The notes: generated by a model not told the origin, from the sequence alone. A stretch of DNA of 64,000 nucleotides from Streptomyces sp. NRRL F-5122 (GCF_001507435.1 NZ_LMWH01000105.1:1-64000), one strand, 5' to 3'. Positions 44,865 through 54,114 are shown, counted from the first letter of the stretch. Numbers and translations are program-made.

Positions 44865-44867
44865 GTG

Positions 44868-47069
44868 TCATGTCGAGGCCGGCACGTCGTGGTCGCCCGC
44901 AGACGGGGCCGGGATGGAGACGGCGGTGTCCGGCTCGCCCAGCATCAGGGTCCGTACCACCCGGCGGGCCGCCCGGCCGTCGTCGAACTCGCAGTAGCGC
45001 CCCCGGAAGGCGGCTCGCAGCGCCGCCGCGTCCGCGTCCTGCCAGCAGCCGGAGGTGAAGAGCCAGGCCAGCTCGCGGTAGGAGCGCGAGACCTGCCCGG
45101 GCGCGTTCGCCGTGATGTCGACGTATGTGCCCCTGCTGGCCCGGTACGCCCCCCAGTCGCCGGCGTGCACGACGATCGGCCGGTCCAGGTTGGCGTAGTC
45201 GAACATGAGCGCCGAGTAGTCCGTGACCAGGGCGTCCGAGGCGAGCATCACCTCCTCCACATGCGGCTCGTCGGTGGCGTCGACCAGCACGCCCCGCCGG
45301 TCCAGCTCCGCCAGCCCCATCCCGCGGGCGGGACCGTCCGCGAGCGAGGGGTGGAGCCGGACCACGAGGGTGTGCCCCTCACCCAGGTCCTCGGCGAACC
45401 GAGCGGGGTCGAAGGGCTCCGTATGACCGCCCCGCACATGGTCGCGGCGGGTGGGCGCGTAGAGCACGACCGTGTGGTCCTCGGGGATGCCGTGCCGGAG
45501 CCGGAAGGCGGCCCCGTCGCCGGGTTTCGCGTTCACGAGGACGTCGTTGCGCGGGCTGCCGGTGCGGAGCGAGGCGAAGCGGCAGGGATAGGCCCGGTCC
45601 CACACCAGTTCGGAGTGGCGGTTGGCGACAAGGCTGTAGTCCCAGCGGTCCGCGCGGCGCAGCATCCCCGGCACGTCGAGGCCGTGCCGGGCGCCCGGTT
45701 TGCCCCGCAGATCGGCTCCCATGTACTTCAGCGGGGTGCCCTGGTGGGTGTGGACGTGCACGCTGCCGGGCCGTTTGACCAGGGAGCCCGGCCAGTTCAC
45801 GTTGTTGACGAAGTAGGTCGCCCGCGCGGTGACCCGCCGATACGCCGGGGAGCCCGGGAGGACGTACTCGATGTCCGGCGGCAGACGCTCGACCTCCTCC
45901 GGGTGCACCACCCACACGCCCCGGATGTGCGGCGCCAGGTCGCGGGCCGCGTGGTGGATCGCGGCCGGGTCCCCGAGGACGCCGCGGTGCGAGAACGCCG
46001 AGTACACCGCCAGGTTCGGGTCGAGCGGCCGGTGTTCGTGCGCCCAGGACCAGCCGCGCCCGACACGGCCGGCGGCCGCCCGGCGGACCCGTCCGGCACG
46101 CAGACCGAGCGCGCGGCCGGCGGCCGAGGTGCGCTGCAGGGCCCGGTAGCGGGGGTAACCCCCTTCCAGAACGCGCAGTGCGGCGGGAACCGGTTCCCGC
46201 GTACGGTGCCTGCGGAAGAGCTCGGCCGTGCGGCGGAAGAACTCGGCCTTGGCGGACGCGGGGAGCCGGTCCGGCTTGGCGAGGACGTCCAGACAGTGCT
46301 CGCCCATCTTGCGATGCAGGTAGGGCCGCCAGCGGTTCAGCTCCGGGTGCGCGTCGACGTATGCGAAGACCCGCTCGTACTGGTCGTGGATGTCGAAGTG
46401 CTTGCGGCTGGTGGTGGACAGGATGTTGCCCTGGCGGCGCTGCCGGTAGAGGAGACAGATCCGGTCGAGGGCGGCGATCCGCCCGGCGCTGAGCAGAGCG
46501 GGGAAGGTCCAGGGAGTGTCCTCGTAGTAGCCGGGCGGGAAGCTGAAGCCGTGGTCGGTGACGTAGTCCCGGCGGTAGGTCTTGTTCCACACCACCATCA
46601 GCAGGTCGAGGATCTCCGGGCGTTCGGCCGCGGTGAACGTGCCGGTGGCGTCCGCGAGCACCCGGGCCAGCGCGTTGCGCCGGGTGCCGCCCCACCAGTA
46701 GGAACGGGCGTAGTCGAAGACCAGGACGTCCGGATCCCGGGTCTCCTCGAGCCGGTCGGCGATCGCCCGCAGCGCGCCCGGGGTGAGGGTGTCGTCGCTG
46801 TCCAGGAACAGCAGGTAGTCCCCGGTGGCGTGCGGCATCCCGGCGTTGCGCGCCCGGCCGAGGCCGACGTTCTCCGGCAGGTGCAGCACGCGCATGCGGG
46901 GGTCGCGTTCGGCGTACTCGTCCAGGATCGCCCCGCTGCCGTCGGGGGAGCGGTCGTCGACGGCGATCACCTCGAAGTCGGCGTACGACTGGCCGAGCAC
47001 CGAGTCGAGGCACTCGCGCAGGAAGCCCTGCACCTTGAAGACGGGGACGATGATGCTGAAACGAGGCAC
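44868..47069 (-). CDS. Bifunctional GT2 / CDP-glycerol glycerophosphotransferase-like protein (paralogue 1)
   Basis: A 733-residue fusion. Residues 1-240 are a GT2 domain (PRFSIIVPVFKVQGFLRECLDSVLGQS, AVDDRSPDGSGAILDEYA, DxD in FLDSDDTLTPG). The C-terminal ~380 residues are a TagF-like glycerophosphotransferase: VHTHQGTPLKYMG (near residue 443), RHSELVWDRAYP, SPRNDVL, VLYAPTRRDH, VVRLHPSLAD, VTDYSALMFDYANLDRPIVV. The residue before Gly is Gln (THQG) rather than the His of the usual WHG motif. GTG 47069 has AGGAG 9 bases upstream and lies 5 bases after the preceding stop. It is the last of three tandem paralogues. It probably adds polyol-phosphate and sugar units to a wall teichoic-acid-type polymer. 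Confidence 0.88.
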   Translation of the reverse strand: MPRFSIIVPVFKVQGFLRECLDSVLGQSYADFEVIAVDDRSPDGSGAILDEYAERDPRMRVLHLPENVGLGRARNAGMPHATGDYLLFLDSDDTLTPGALRAIADRLEETRDPDVLVFDYARSYWWGGTRRNALARVLADATGTFTAAERPEILDLLMVVWNKTYRRDYVTDHGFSFPPGYYEDTPWTFPALLSAGRIAALDRICLLYRQRRQGNILSTTSRKHFDIHDQYERVFAYVDAHPELNRWRPYLHRKMGEHCLDVLAKPDRLPASAKAEFFRRTAELFRRHRTREPVPAALRVLEGGYPRYRALQRTSAAGRALGLRAGRVRRAAAGRVGRGWSWAHEHRPLDPNLAVYSAFSHRGVLGDPAAIHHAARDLAPHIRGVWVVHPEEVERLPPDIEYVLPGSPAYRRVTARATYFVNNVNWPGSLVKRPGSVHVHTHQGTPLKYMGADLRGKPGARHGLDVPGMLRRADRWDYSLVANRHSELVWDRAYPCRFASLRTGSPRNDVLVNAKPGDGAAFRLRHGIPEDHTVVLYAPTRRDHVRGGHTEPFDPARFAEDLGEGHTLVVRLHPSLADGPARGMGLAELDRRGVLVDATDEPHVEEVMLASDALVTDYSALMFDYANLDRPIVVHAGDWGAYRASRGTYVDITANAPGQVSRSYRELAWLFTSGCWQDADAAALRAAFRGRYCEFDDGRAARRVVRTLMLGEPDTAVSIPAPSAGDHDVPAST

Positions 47070-47074
47070 GGGAT

Positions 47075-49267
47075 TCAGCTCCTGACGAGGGCGGGGGCAG
47101 GGGCCGGGATGCGCTCGGCGAGCGGGATCACGGGCGGGATCGACTCCGGCGGCTCGCCCAGCAGCACCCGGCGCACCACGCGTTCGGCGGCGCGCCCGTC
47201 GTCGAACCCGCAGAAGCGCTTGCGGAAGGCGGCGCGCAGGGCGGCGGCGGAGCCGTCCGCGTACGAGCCGTCCCGGAAGACGGCGGCCAGGTCCTCGGGC
47301 GCGTGTGCCACCCGGCCCGGCGGTGCCTCCATGAGGTCGAAGTAGACGCCCCTGGTCTCCCGGTACACGTCCCAGTCGTCCGCGTACACGACGATCGGCC
47401 GGTCGAGGTTGGCGTAGTCGAACATGATCGACGAGTAGTCGGTGATCAGCGCGTCGGCGGCCAGGCACACGTCCTCGGCGGAGCGGTGCCCCGTGACGTC
47501 GATGATCCGGCCGTCGTTCCGCGCGGCGCCCACGTCGTAGAAGTAGTGGGCGCGCAGCAGGACCACGTAGTCGTCGCCGATCGCCTCGCAGAACGCCTCC
47601 AGGTCGAGACGTGTGTCGAAACCGGAGCTGTAGTCGCGGTGCGTGGGCGCGTAGAGGATCGCCGTCCTGCCCTCGGGGACGCCCAGTTCGCGGCGGATGC
47701 GGGCGACGTCGCGCGCGGTCGCGGTGTAGTAGACGTCGTTGCGCGGATAGCCGTACTCGAGCGTCTCGTAGGAGCCGGGGAAGGCCCGCTCCCACATCTC
47801 CGTGGAGTGCCGGTTGGAGGAGAGGTTGTAGTCCCAGCGGTCCACCCGGGTCAGCAGCTTGGCGAAGCTGCCGGTCGCGGCCGCGACCACGGGGTACGTC
47901 GACTGGTCGACGCCCATCTTCTTCAGCGGGGTGCCGTGCTGGGTCTGCAGATGCACGCTGCCGCGGCGCTTGACCACGCCGTCCGCGAAGTTGGCGTTGT
48001 TGACGCAGAAGGTGGCGCGGGCGAGCACGTCCCAGTAGGCCCGGCTTCCGATCACCGCGTACTCCACGTCCGGGGGAAGGGTCGCCACCGCGTCCGGCTC
48101 GACCAGGAACACCGAGCGGATGTGCGGGGCCAGTTCCCGGGCCTTGGCGTGGATCGCGGCCGGGTTGCAGGCGTAGCCGCGGCCCCAGTACGCGCAGTAC
48201 ACGGCCAGGTCGGCCTCGAGCGGGCGGCGCAACGCCAGGGCGTACCGGAGCCGGGTGCGCAGCATGCGCGGAACAGGGGCCCTGCGCACCGTCTTCGCGG
48301 CGCCGCGGTTGACGCCGCGCAGCGCCCGGAAAGCGCTGTAGGCACCGCAGGAGAGCAGCCGGTGCTGGATCCCGGCGCTGCCCGCTGGCGGCCGGTAACC
48401 CGACGGGCGGTGGCGGCGGTAGAGGCGTGCGGCCTGCCGGAAGAAGGCCCGGCGGCGCGGCGTCGGCAGGCGTTCCGGATGCGCGGCCGTCCGCAGGACC
48501 ACGGCGAAGATCTGCTCGAACAGCGGTAGCAACCGGTCCGCGGCAAGGGCGAGTTCGGCGGCCCGGCTCAGGACCATGTCGGCCTGGTCGAGTAGGTCGA
48601 ACTGATGCTCGCCTGGGGTGTGGAGCCGGCTGCCCTGCCTGCGCACCAGATGCCGTACGCAGACCGAGCGCAGCACCGAGATGCGTTCGGCGGCGAGGGT
48701 GACCAGGCCGCCCCAGCCGATGTCGGTGAAGTGGCTCGCCGGGAAGGCCAGCCGGTGGGCGGTGACGAACGCGCTCCGGTAGGCCGCGCTCCACGCGGGC
48801 ACGGACACACCGGTCAGCTCCGGGGCCAGGCCGGGGGCGAAGGCGCCCTCGGGAGCCCTGCCGAGCGGGGGAGTGGACGGCTCGGCGTCCCACCAGTGGA
48901 CCCGCTCGTGGTCGAAGTAGAGGACGTCCACCTCGCCGACCGCCGCCAGGTGCCGGTCGATCGCCGCGAGGGCGCCCGGTGCGAGGACGTCGTCGCCGTC
49001 GAGGAACAGCAGATAGGACCCGGTCGCCGCCTCCGCCCCGGTGGTACGGGCCACCCCCAGGCCGCCGGAGGGAGGCGAGGTGAGCGGGACGACCCGCTGG
49101 TCCCGCTCGGCGTACGCGGCGGCGACCGTGCCGGCCGTGGAGTCGGGCGTGTCGCAGACCGGGATCACCTCGAGGTCGCCGAAGGACTGGGCGAGGACGG
49201 AGTCCAGGGCCTGGGACAGGCGGCCGGCGACGCCGAAGGCGGGGACGATGATGCTGAAGCGGGGCAT
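47075..49267 (-). CDS. Bifunctional GT2 / CDP-glycerol glycerophosphotransferase-like protein (paralogue 2)
   Basis: A 730-residue fusion, same layout as its neighbours. The GT2 half starts PRFSIIVPAFGVAGRLSQALDSVLAQS, with PVCDTPDSTAGTVAAAYAERD in place of the usual DDxSxDGS element and FLDGDDVLAPG as DxD; it is the most divergent GT2 domain of the three. The TagF-like half has LQTQHGTPLKKMG (His-Gly retained, near residue 444), SNRHSTEMWERAFP, YPRNDVYY, ILYAPTHRDY, VLLRAHYFYD and ITDYSSIMFDYANLDRPIVV. This is the only paralogue with the canonical HG pair, so it is the best candidate for a normal polyol-phosphate transferase. It is cotranscribed with paralogue 1 (5-base gap). Confidence 0.9.
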   Translation of the reverse strand: MPRFSIIVPAFGVAGRLSQALDSVLAQSFGDLEVIPVCDTPDSTAGTVAAAYAERDQRVVPLTSPPSGGLGVARTTGAEAATGSYLLFLDGDDVLAPGALAAIDRHLAAVGEVDVLYFDHERVHWWDAEPSTPPLGRAPEGAFAPGLAPELTGVSVPAWSAAYRSAFVTAHRLAFPASHFTDIGWGGLVTLAAERISVLRSVCVRHLVRRQGSRLHTPGEHQFDLLDQADMVLSRAAELALAADRLLPLFEQIFAVVLRTAAHPERLPTPRRRAFFRQAARLYRRHRPSGYRPPAGSAGIQHRLLSCGAYSAFRALRGVNRGAAKTVRRAPVPRMLRTRLRYALALRRPLEADLAVYCAYWGRGYACNPAAIHAKARELAPHIRSVFLVEPDAVATLPPDVEYAVIGSRAYWDVLARATFCVNNANFADGVVKRRGSVHLQTQHGTPLKKMGVDQSTYPVVAAATGSFAKLLTRVDRWDYNLSSNRHSTEMWERAFPGSYETLEYGYPRNDVYYTATARDVARIRRELGVPEGRTAILYAPTHRDYSSGFDTRLDLEAFCEAIGDDYVVLLRAHYFYDVGAARNDGRIIDVTGHRSAEDVCLAADALITDYSSIMFDYANLDRPIVVYADDWDVYRETRGVYFDLMEAPPGRVAHAPEDLAAVFRDGSYADGSAAALRAAFRKRFCGFDDGRAAERVVRRVLLGEPPESIPPVIPLAERIPAPAPALVRS

Positions 49268-49413
49268 TCTGCTCTTTCTCTCGGGCCCCGCTCCCCGTCC
49301 CGGGGCCGGGGCGTCGTACGCGTGCGGGTGGGTCAGCGCCCGGGCCTTCCGGGGAGGACGGTGGGGGGCCTGTGAGGCATGGCGGAACTCCGGGGGTTCG
49401 GGCGGTTCGGTGG

Positions 49414-51684
49414 TCAGAGGCGTTCGGTGACCGGTACGCGACTGCCGGGGACCGGGACGGTCGTGGGCGGTGCGGTGGTGAGTGGTGCGGTGGTCCCGCC
49501 CGCCATGGCGGGCGGGACCGGGTGCCGGCCGGCCGGCGGGACCACGGACGGCAGCCAGGCGTTCTCCCCGAACACCACCCTGCGCACGATCCGTTCGGCC
49601 GCACGCCCGTCGTCGTGCGGGCAGAAGCGCTCGCGGAACGCCCTGCGCCGCTGCTGTGAGCGTGATCCGCACCAGTGGCCGGTCGCGAAGATGTCGGCCA
49701 GTTCCTCCTCGTCGCGCGCGACCGCGCCGGGCGGGAAGTCGCGCACGTCGAAGTAGGTGCCACGGCTCGCCTCGTACGCTTCCCAGTCGTCCGCGTACAC
49801 GACGACCGGCCGGTCGAGGTTGGCGTAGTCGAACATCAGCGACGAGAAGTCCGTGACGAGCGCGTCCGAGGCCAGGCACACCGCCTCGACGCTCGGATGG
49901 TCGGAGACGTCGATCACTCGGTCGCCGGTGGTCCGGGAGAGAGGTTCGCCGAACGACGGGTGCGAGCGGGTCAGCAGCACAAAACGCGGTCCGAGCCGGT
50001 GCAGAAGGCGTTCGGGATCGAGGGCGGGGCGGTGGTCGCGGCGGTAGTCGCGGAACGTCGGCGCGTACAGGATCGCCACCGAGCCCTCGGGGATGCCCAT
50101 CGTCTGGCGCAGCCGGGCCACGTCCGCCGAGGTCGCGCGGGCGAAGACGTCGTTGCGGGGGAGGCCGTACTCCAGTGTGGTGAACCCGGAAGGGAACACA
50201 CGCTCCCAGACGAGGGTGGAGTGGCGGTTGCCCGAGACGACGAAGTCCCAGGAGTCGGCGGAACGCAGCATCCGGCCGGAGTCGGCGGTGCGGGCGGCGG
50301 CCGGACGGTCCTGGAGGTCAAGGCCCATGCGCTTGAGCGGAGTGCCCTGCCGGGTCTGGATCAGGATCTGGCCCGTGCGCTTGACCACGCCGGGGCCGAA
50401 GTCGTCGTTGTGCACGAGGTACTTGGAGCGGGCCAGCGCCGTCCAGTACGCCGCCGAGTCCGGCCGCAGCCGGCGTGTGGCGAGCGGGACGGTGTGGTGG
50501 TGCTCGGGGCGAGCGATCCACGCGGTGCGGATGTGCGGGACCAGATTGCGGAACGCCGACTCCAGGGCGCCCGGATTGCAGCCGTACCTGCCGCCCTCGT
50601 CCCGGGTGAAGACGGCGCGGTCCGCGCGCAGCGGAAGGCGGAGCTGGATGCGGTAGTGCGCCCGGAGCGCGGCGGCGGTCAGCCGTCGGCCGGCCCCGGC
50701 GGCCAGGCGCCGGGTGCGGCGCACCAGGCCGGACGCCAGCGACAGCGTCCGGTAGGTGCGGTGGCTGCCGAGCCCGATCAGGAGGTGGCGCGGCCTGAGC
50801 GGCGCACCCGGGACGCGGTATCTGCGGTAGTGGGCGCGGGCGAGCCGCAGGAACTCGGCACGGCTGTCCCGGGGCAGCCGACCGCGTCGGCCGTAGACGG
50901 TGGCCAGGTGGTCGACCATGCGGCGGAACAGCACCGGGCGCCAGCGGTCGAGTTCGGGACGGGCGTCGAGATGGGCGAAGACCCGGTCGTACTGGTCGAA
51001 GACGTCGAAGTGCCTGCGGCTGGTCGAGACGAGAATGCTGCCCTGGCGGCGCTGGCGGTAGTGGACGCAGACCCGGTCGAGCGTGGCGACGGTGTCCGCG
51101 GTCAGCAGCACCGGGAACGTCCACGCGGTGTCCTCGTAGTAGCCGGGCGGGAAGACGAACCCCGCGCGCTCGACGAACTCCCGGCGATAGGCCTTGTTCC
51201 AGACCACCATCAGCAACGAGAGCAGGCCGGGTCGGTCGTCGAGACGGAAGGGCGCCGGACCCTCCTCGGTGAGCAGATCGGCCAGCTGGTTGCGGACCTC
51301 GCGCCCGGTCCAGTACGTACGGGCGTAGTCGAAGACCAGGACGTCGGGCTCGGACGTCGCCTTCAGCCGGTCCGCCAGGTCCCGCAGCGCGTCCGGGGTC
51401 AGGGTGTCGTCACCGTCGAGGAAGAGCACATAGTCGCCGGTCGCGAGCTCGAGACCCGCGTTGCGGGCCGGGCCGAGTCCCACGTTGTGCGGCAGATGCA
51501 GCGGCCGGACGCGGGGGTCACGGGCGGCGGCCTCGTCGATGAGGGCGCCGCAGGCGTCGGGCGAGCAGTCGTCGACGGCGATCACTTCGACGTCGGTGAA
51601 CGACTGCTCCAGCACGGATGTGAGGCATTCCTCCAGGTACGCCTGAACCTTGTACGCGGGAACGATGACACTGAACCTGGGCAA
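49414..51684 (-). CDS. Bifunctional GT2 / CDP-glycerol glycerophosphotransferase-like protein (paralogue 3), TTG start
   Basis: A 756-residue fusion. The GT2 half begins PRFSVIVPAYKVQAYLEECLTSVLEQS, AVDDCSPDACGALIDEAA, FLDGDDTLTPD and VVWNKAYRREFVERAGFVFPPGYYEDTAWTFPVLL. The TagF-like half has IQTRQGTPLKRMG (Gln instead of His before Gly), SGNRHSTLVWERVFP, LPRNDVF, ILYAPTFRDYR, LLTRSHPSFGE and VTDFSSLMFDYANLDRPVVV, then a Pro/Thr/Val-rich tail. The start is TTG at 51684, inferred from the shared N-terminus of all three paralogues; there is no in-frame ATG or GTG at this place. It is the first gene of the three-gene unit, 146 bases before paralogue 2. Confidence 0.87.
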   Translation of the reverse strand: MPRFSVIVPAYKVQAYLEECLTSVLEQSFTDVEVIAVDDCSPDACGALIDEAAARDPRVRPLHLPHNVGLGPARNAGLELATGDYVLFLDGDDTLTPDALRDLADRLKATSEPDVLVFDYARTYWTGREVRNQLADLLTEEGPAPFRLDDRPGLLSLLMVVWNKAYRREFVERAGFVFPPGYYEDTAWTFPVLLTADTVATLDRVCVHYRQRRQGSILVSTSRRHFDVFDQYDRVFAHLDARPELDRWRPVLFRRMVDHLATVYGRRGRLPRDSRAEFLRLARAHYRRYRVPGAPLRPRHLLIGLGSHRTYRTLSLASGLVRRTRRLAAGAGRRLTAAALRAHYRIQLRLPLRADRAVFTRDEGGRYGCNPGALESAFRNLVPHIRTAWIARPEHHHTVPLATRRLRPDSAAYWTALARSKYLVHNDDFGPGVVKRTGQILIQTRQGTPLKRMGLDLQDRPAAARTADSGRMLRSADSWDFVVSGNRHSTLVWERVFPSGFTTLEYGLPRNDVFARATSADVARLRQTMGIPEGSVAILYAPTFRDYRRDHRPALDPERLLHRLGPRFVLLTRSHPSFGEPLSRTTGDRVIDVSDHPSVEAVCLASDALVTDFSSLMFDYANLDRPVVVYADDWEAYEASRGTYFDVRDFPPGAVARDEEELADIFATGHWCGSRSQQRRRAFRERFCPHDDGRAAERIVRRVVFGENAWLPSVVPPAGRHPVPPAMAGGTTAPLTTAPPTTVPVPGSRVPVTERL

Positions 51685-51849
51685 GGGGCATCCATGGGAT
51701 CGGCGCGGGCATACTGCCCGGAAACGGCCGAAGGGCCGCTTCGGTTACGCCGGATGTGGCATCCGGGGGAACGTCGACGGAAACCCCAGGTGAACGAAGG
51801 GGGTGGACCCCGGCATCGGGCCCACCCCGGAACCTCCGTACGGTCGGCT

Positions 51850-52758
51850 CTACTTGACGGCTCCCGCCATGACCCCCGACACGAACTGCCGCTGGAAGGC
51901 GAAGAAGACGACCAGCGGGATCACCATCGAGATGAACGCGCCCGGCGCCAGGACGTCGATGTTGTTGCCGAACTGGCGTACCTGCGTCTGCAGTGCGACG
52001 GTGATCGGCTGCGTACCGGACTTCGTGAACACGAGCGCCACCAGCATGTCGTTCCACACCCACAGGAACTGGAAGATGCCGAGGCTCGCGATCGCGGGAC
52101 CGCCGAGCGGCAGCACCACGCGTGCGAACAGCCGGAGTTCGCCCGCACCGTCGAGCCGGGCCGCCTCGAGCAGCTCCCGGGGGATCTCCGCGAAGAAGTT
52201 CCGCAGCAGGAACACCGCGAAGGGCAGGCCGAAGCCCGTGTGGAAGAGGATCACACCGAGGACCGTGCCGAACAGGCCGATCTTCCCGAAGAGTTCGGCG
52301 ATCGGGATCAGTGCCACCTGCACGGGGACGACCAGCAGGCCGATCACGCCCAGGAACCACCAGTCACGGCCCGGGAACTCCATCCAGGCGAAGGCGTAGC
52401 CCGCGAGGGAGCCGATCGCCACGACCAGGAGGGTCGCGGGGACCGTGATCAGGACCGTGTTCAGCAGGGAGTTGGTGATGTCGCCGTTCTCCAGGAGCTT
52501 CTGGTAGCTCTCGAAGGTCAGCTGCGAGGGCTCGCTGAAGACCTTCCACCAGCCGGAGGCGCTCATGTCGGCCGGTGTGCGCAGCGAGGCGAGCAGCAGA
52601 CCCACCGTAGGCACCAGCCAGAACAGCCCGACCACGATGAGGAAGACCCGCACCAGGCCCCCGCCCACGCCCTCCGCGAGGCGTGCGCCCAGGGACCGCT
52701 CGGGCCGCACGGCCGTGGCGGACGCCGCCTTCGGCAGACTTCCGGCCTGCGTCGTCAT
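51850..52758 (-). CDS. Sugar ABC transporter permease, MalG type
   Basis: A 302-residue permease with six predicted helices. The EAA loop, which docks on the ATPase, is IPRELLEAARLDGAGELRLFARVVLPLGGPAI (about residues 200-231, family EAA-x3-G-x9-I-x-LP). Typical MalG segments are SLRTPADMSASGWW, NTVLITVPATLLVVAIGSLAGYAFAWMEF and FLLRNFFAEIPREL; it ends AFQRQFVSGVMAGAVK, the normal CUT1 C-terminus. The ATG overlaps the stop of the MalF-type gene in ATGA. It forms the translocation pore with that protein. There is no ATPase gene in the operon. Confidence 0.93.
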   Translation of the reverse strand: MTTQAGSLPKAASATAVRPERSLGARLAEGVGGGLVRVFLIVVGLFWLVPTVGLLLASLRTPADMSASGWWKVFSEPSQLTFESYQKLLENGDITNSLLNTVLITVPATLLVVAIGSLAGYAFAWMEFPGRDWWFLGVIGLLVVPVQVALIPIAELFGKIGLFGTVLGVILFHTGFGLPFAVFLLRNFFAEIPRELLEAARLDGAGELRLFARVVLPLGGPAIASLGIFQFLWVWNDMLVALVFTKSGTQPITVALQTQVRQFGNNIDVLAPGAFISMVIPLVVFFAFQRQFVSGVMAGAVK

Positions 52759-54107
52759 CGCCGCACCTCCCGCCTGAGCCTGCGGATGTTGAACAGCATC
52801 ACCGGGATGACGAGCAGCAGCAGGAACACCGCGATCGCGCTCGCGATGCCCGGCTGGTCCTCGGAGAAGCCCTTGCGGTACAGCTCCAGGGCGAGGACGT
52901 TCGCGTCGTCCTGGGACGAGCCCGGCGGGATGATGAAGACCAGATCGAAGATCTTCAGTACGTTGATCATCAGTGTCACCGTGACCACGGCGAGCACGGG
53001 CGCCAGCAGCGGCACCGTGACCCGGCGGAACACCTGCCACTCGTTCGCGCCGTCCACGCGCGCCGCCTCCAGCAGCTCCCGCGGCACGCCCGCGAGGCCC
53101 GCGGCGATCAGCACCATCGCGAAACCGGCCCACATCCACACATAGGAGCCGATGACGGCCGGGGTCACGAGCGCGGGGCCGAGCCAGTCCACGCCGTTGT
53201 ACGGCTCTCTGAAGTTGCTCGCCGGCAGCCGCAGCCGAGCCCCGTCGGCGGCGGCCGGCAGGGTGAAGGTCCCGTCGGCGGCGGCCTTGGTGGAGGCGAC
53301 GACCTTGCCGTCCTTCACGGCCTCGATCCGCATGCCCGCATAGCCCTGCTCGGACGGGTCCACCGCGCCGAGCTTCCCGACACCCTTGCCGCGCGTGAAG
53401 TCCTGCCAGGCCGTGCCCGTGACCTTGCCCGGCTGCGGCTGCGCCCGGGCGGCCGGCTCGGCGCCCTTCGGCATCCGGTCGGGCGCGACGCCGACCAGCG
53501 GGAGCGCGACCGTCCGCCCCGTGTGCACCGTGCCGGCGGTGACGAAGCCGCCCTGATCGGACCTGAGGGGCGACCGGCGGCCCGGGTGGGCCTTGGGGAA
53601 CGCGGACGACTCGGCGAACGAGTCGTGGACGCCCACCCACACCGCGTTGGCGACGCCCTTGTCCGGGTCCTGGTCGTACACCAGCCGGAAGATGATCCCC
53701 GCCGCCAGCATCGAGATCGCCATCGGCATGAAGACGACCAGCTTGAACGCCGTTCCCCAGCGCACCCGTTCGGTGAGCACCGCGAAGATCAGGCCCAACG
53801 CGGTCGAGACGGTCGGCGCGAACACCACCCAGATGATGTTGTTCTTCAGGGCGGTGCGGATGCCGTCGTCCGTGAACAGGGCGCGGTAGTTGTCGACTCC
53901 GGCGAAGGAGTCGCCGGACTGGCTGAGGAAGCTGCGGATCAGCGAGTACCCGATCGGGTAGACCACGAGCGCGCCCAGCAGCACCAGGGCGGGCAGCAGG
54001 AACAGCGCTGCCGCGGTTCTGCGGGTGCCGGTCACGCTCTTGCGCCGACGGGGGCCGGAGGGCGTCGCCGGTGTGCCGGCGACGTCCTCCGCGGCTGCCG
54101 ACGACAT
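52755..54107 (-). CDS. Sugar ABC transporter permease, MalF type, with a large extracytoplasmic insertion
   Basis: A 450-residue permease, about 140 residues longer than most CUT1 permeases. TM1 (about 31-57), TM2 (90-110) and TM3 (118-141) are followed by a soluble segment of about 160 residues (143-305) before TM4. Its end, GYAGMRIEAVKDGKVVASTKAAADGTFTLPAAADGARLRLP, looks like an Ig-like/carboxypeptidase-regulatory fold. The EAA loop VPRELLEAARVDGANEWQVFRRVTVPLLAPVLAV is intact. E. coli MalF also has a large P2 domain at this topological place that touches the binding protein. It starts 7 bases after the binding-protein stop and overlaps the MalG-type gene. Confidence 0.92.
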   Translation of the reverse strand: MSSAAAEDVAGTPATPSGPRRRKSVTGTRRTAAALFLLPALVLLGALVVYPIGYSLIRSFLSQSGDSFAGVDNYRALFTDDGIRTALKNNIIWVVFAPTVSTALGLIFAVLTERVRWGTAFKLVVFMPMAISMLAAGIIFRLVYDQDPDKGVANAVWVGVHDSFAESSAFPKAHPGRRSPLRSDQGGFVTAGTVHTGRTVALPLVGVAPDRMPKGAEPAARAQPQPGKVTGTAWQDFTRGKGVGKLGAVDPSEQGYAGMRIEAVKDGKVVASTKAAADGTFTLPAAADGARLRLPASNFREPYNGVDWLGPALVTPAVIGSYVWMWAGFAMVLIAAGLAGVPRELLEAARVDGANEWQVFRRVTVPLLAPVLAVVTVTLMINVLKIFDLVFIIPPGSSQDDANVLALELYRKGFSEDQPGIASAIAVFLLLLVIPVMLFNIRRLRREVRR

Positions 54108-54114
54108 CGCCGGA

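Noticed and set aside
30248..51684. A secondary-metabolite gene cluster
   Set aside because: There is no PKS, NRPS, terpene synthase or other core enzyme. The genes fit a cell-surface polymer.
49675..53145. 1156-codon plus-strand frame across paralogue 3 and the permeases
   Set aside because: It is antisense to two supported genes, low-complexity and without motifs.
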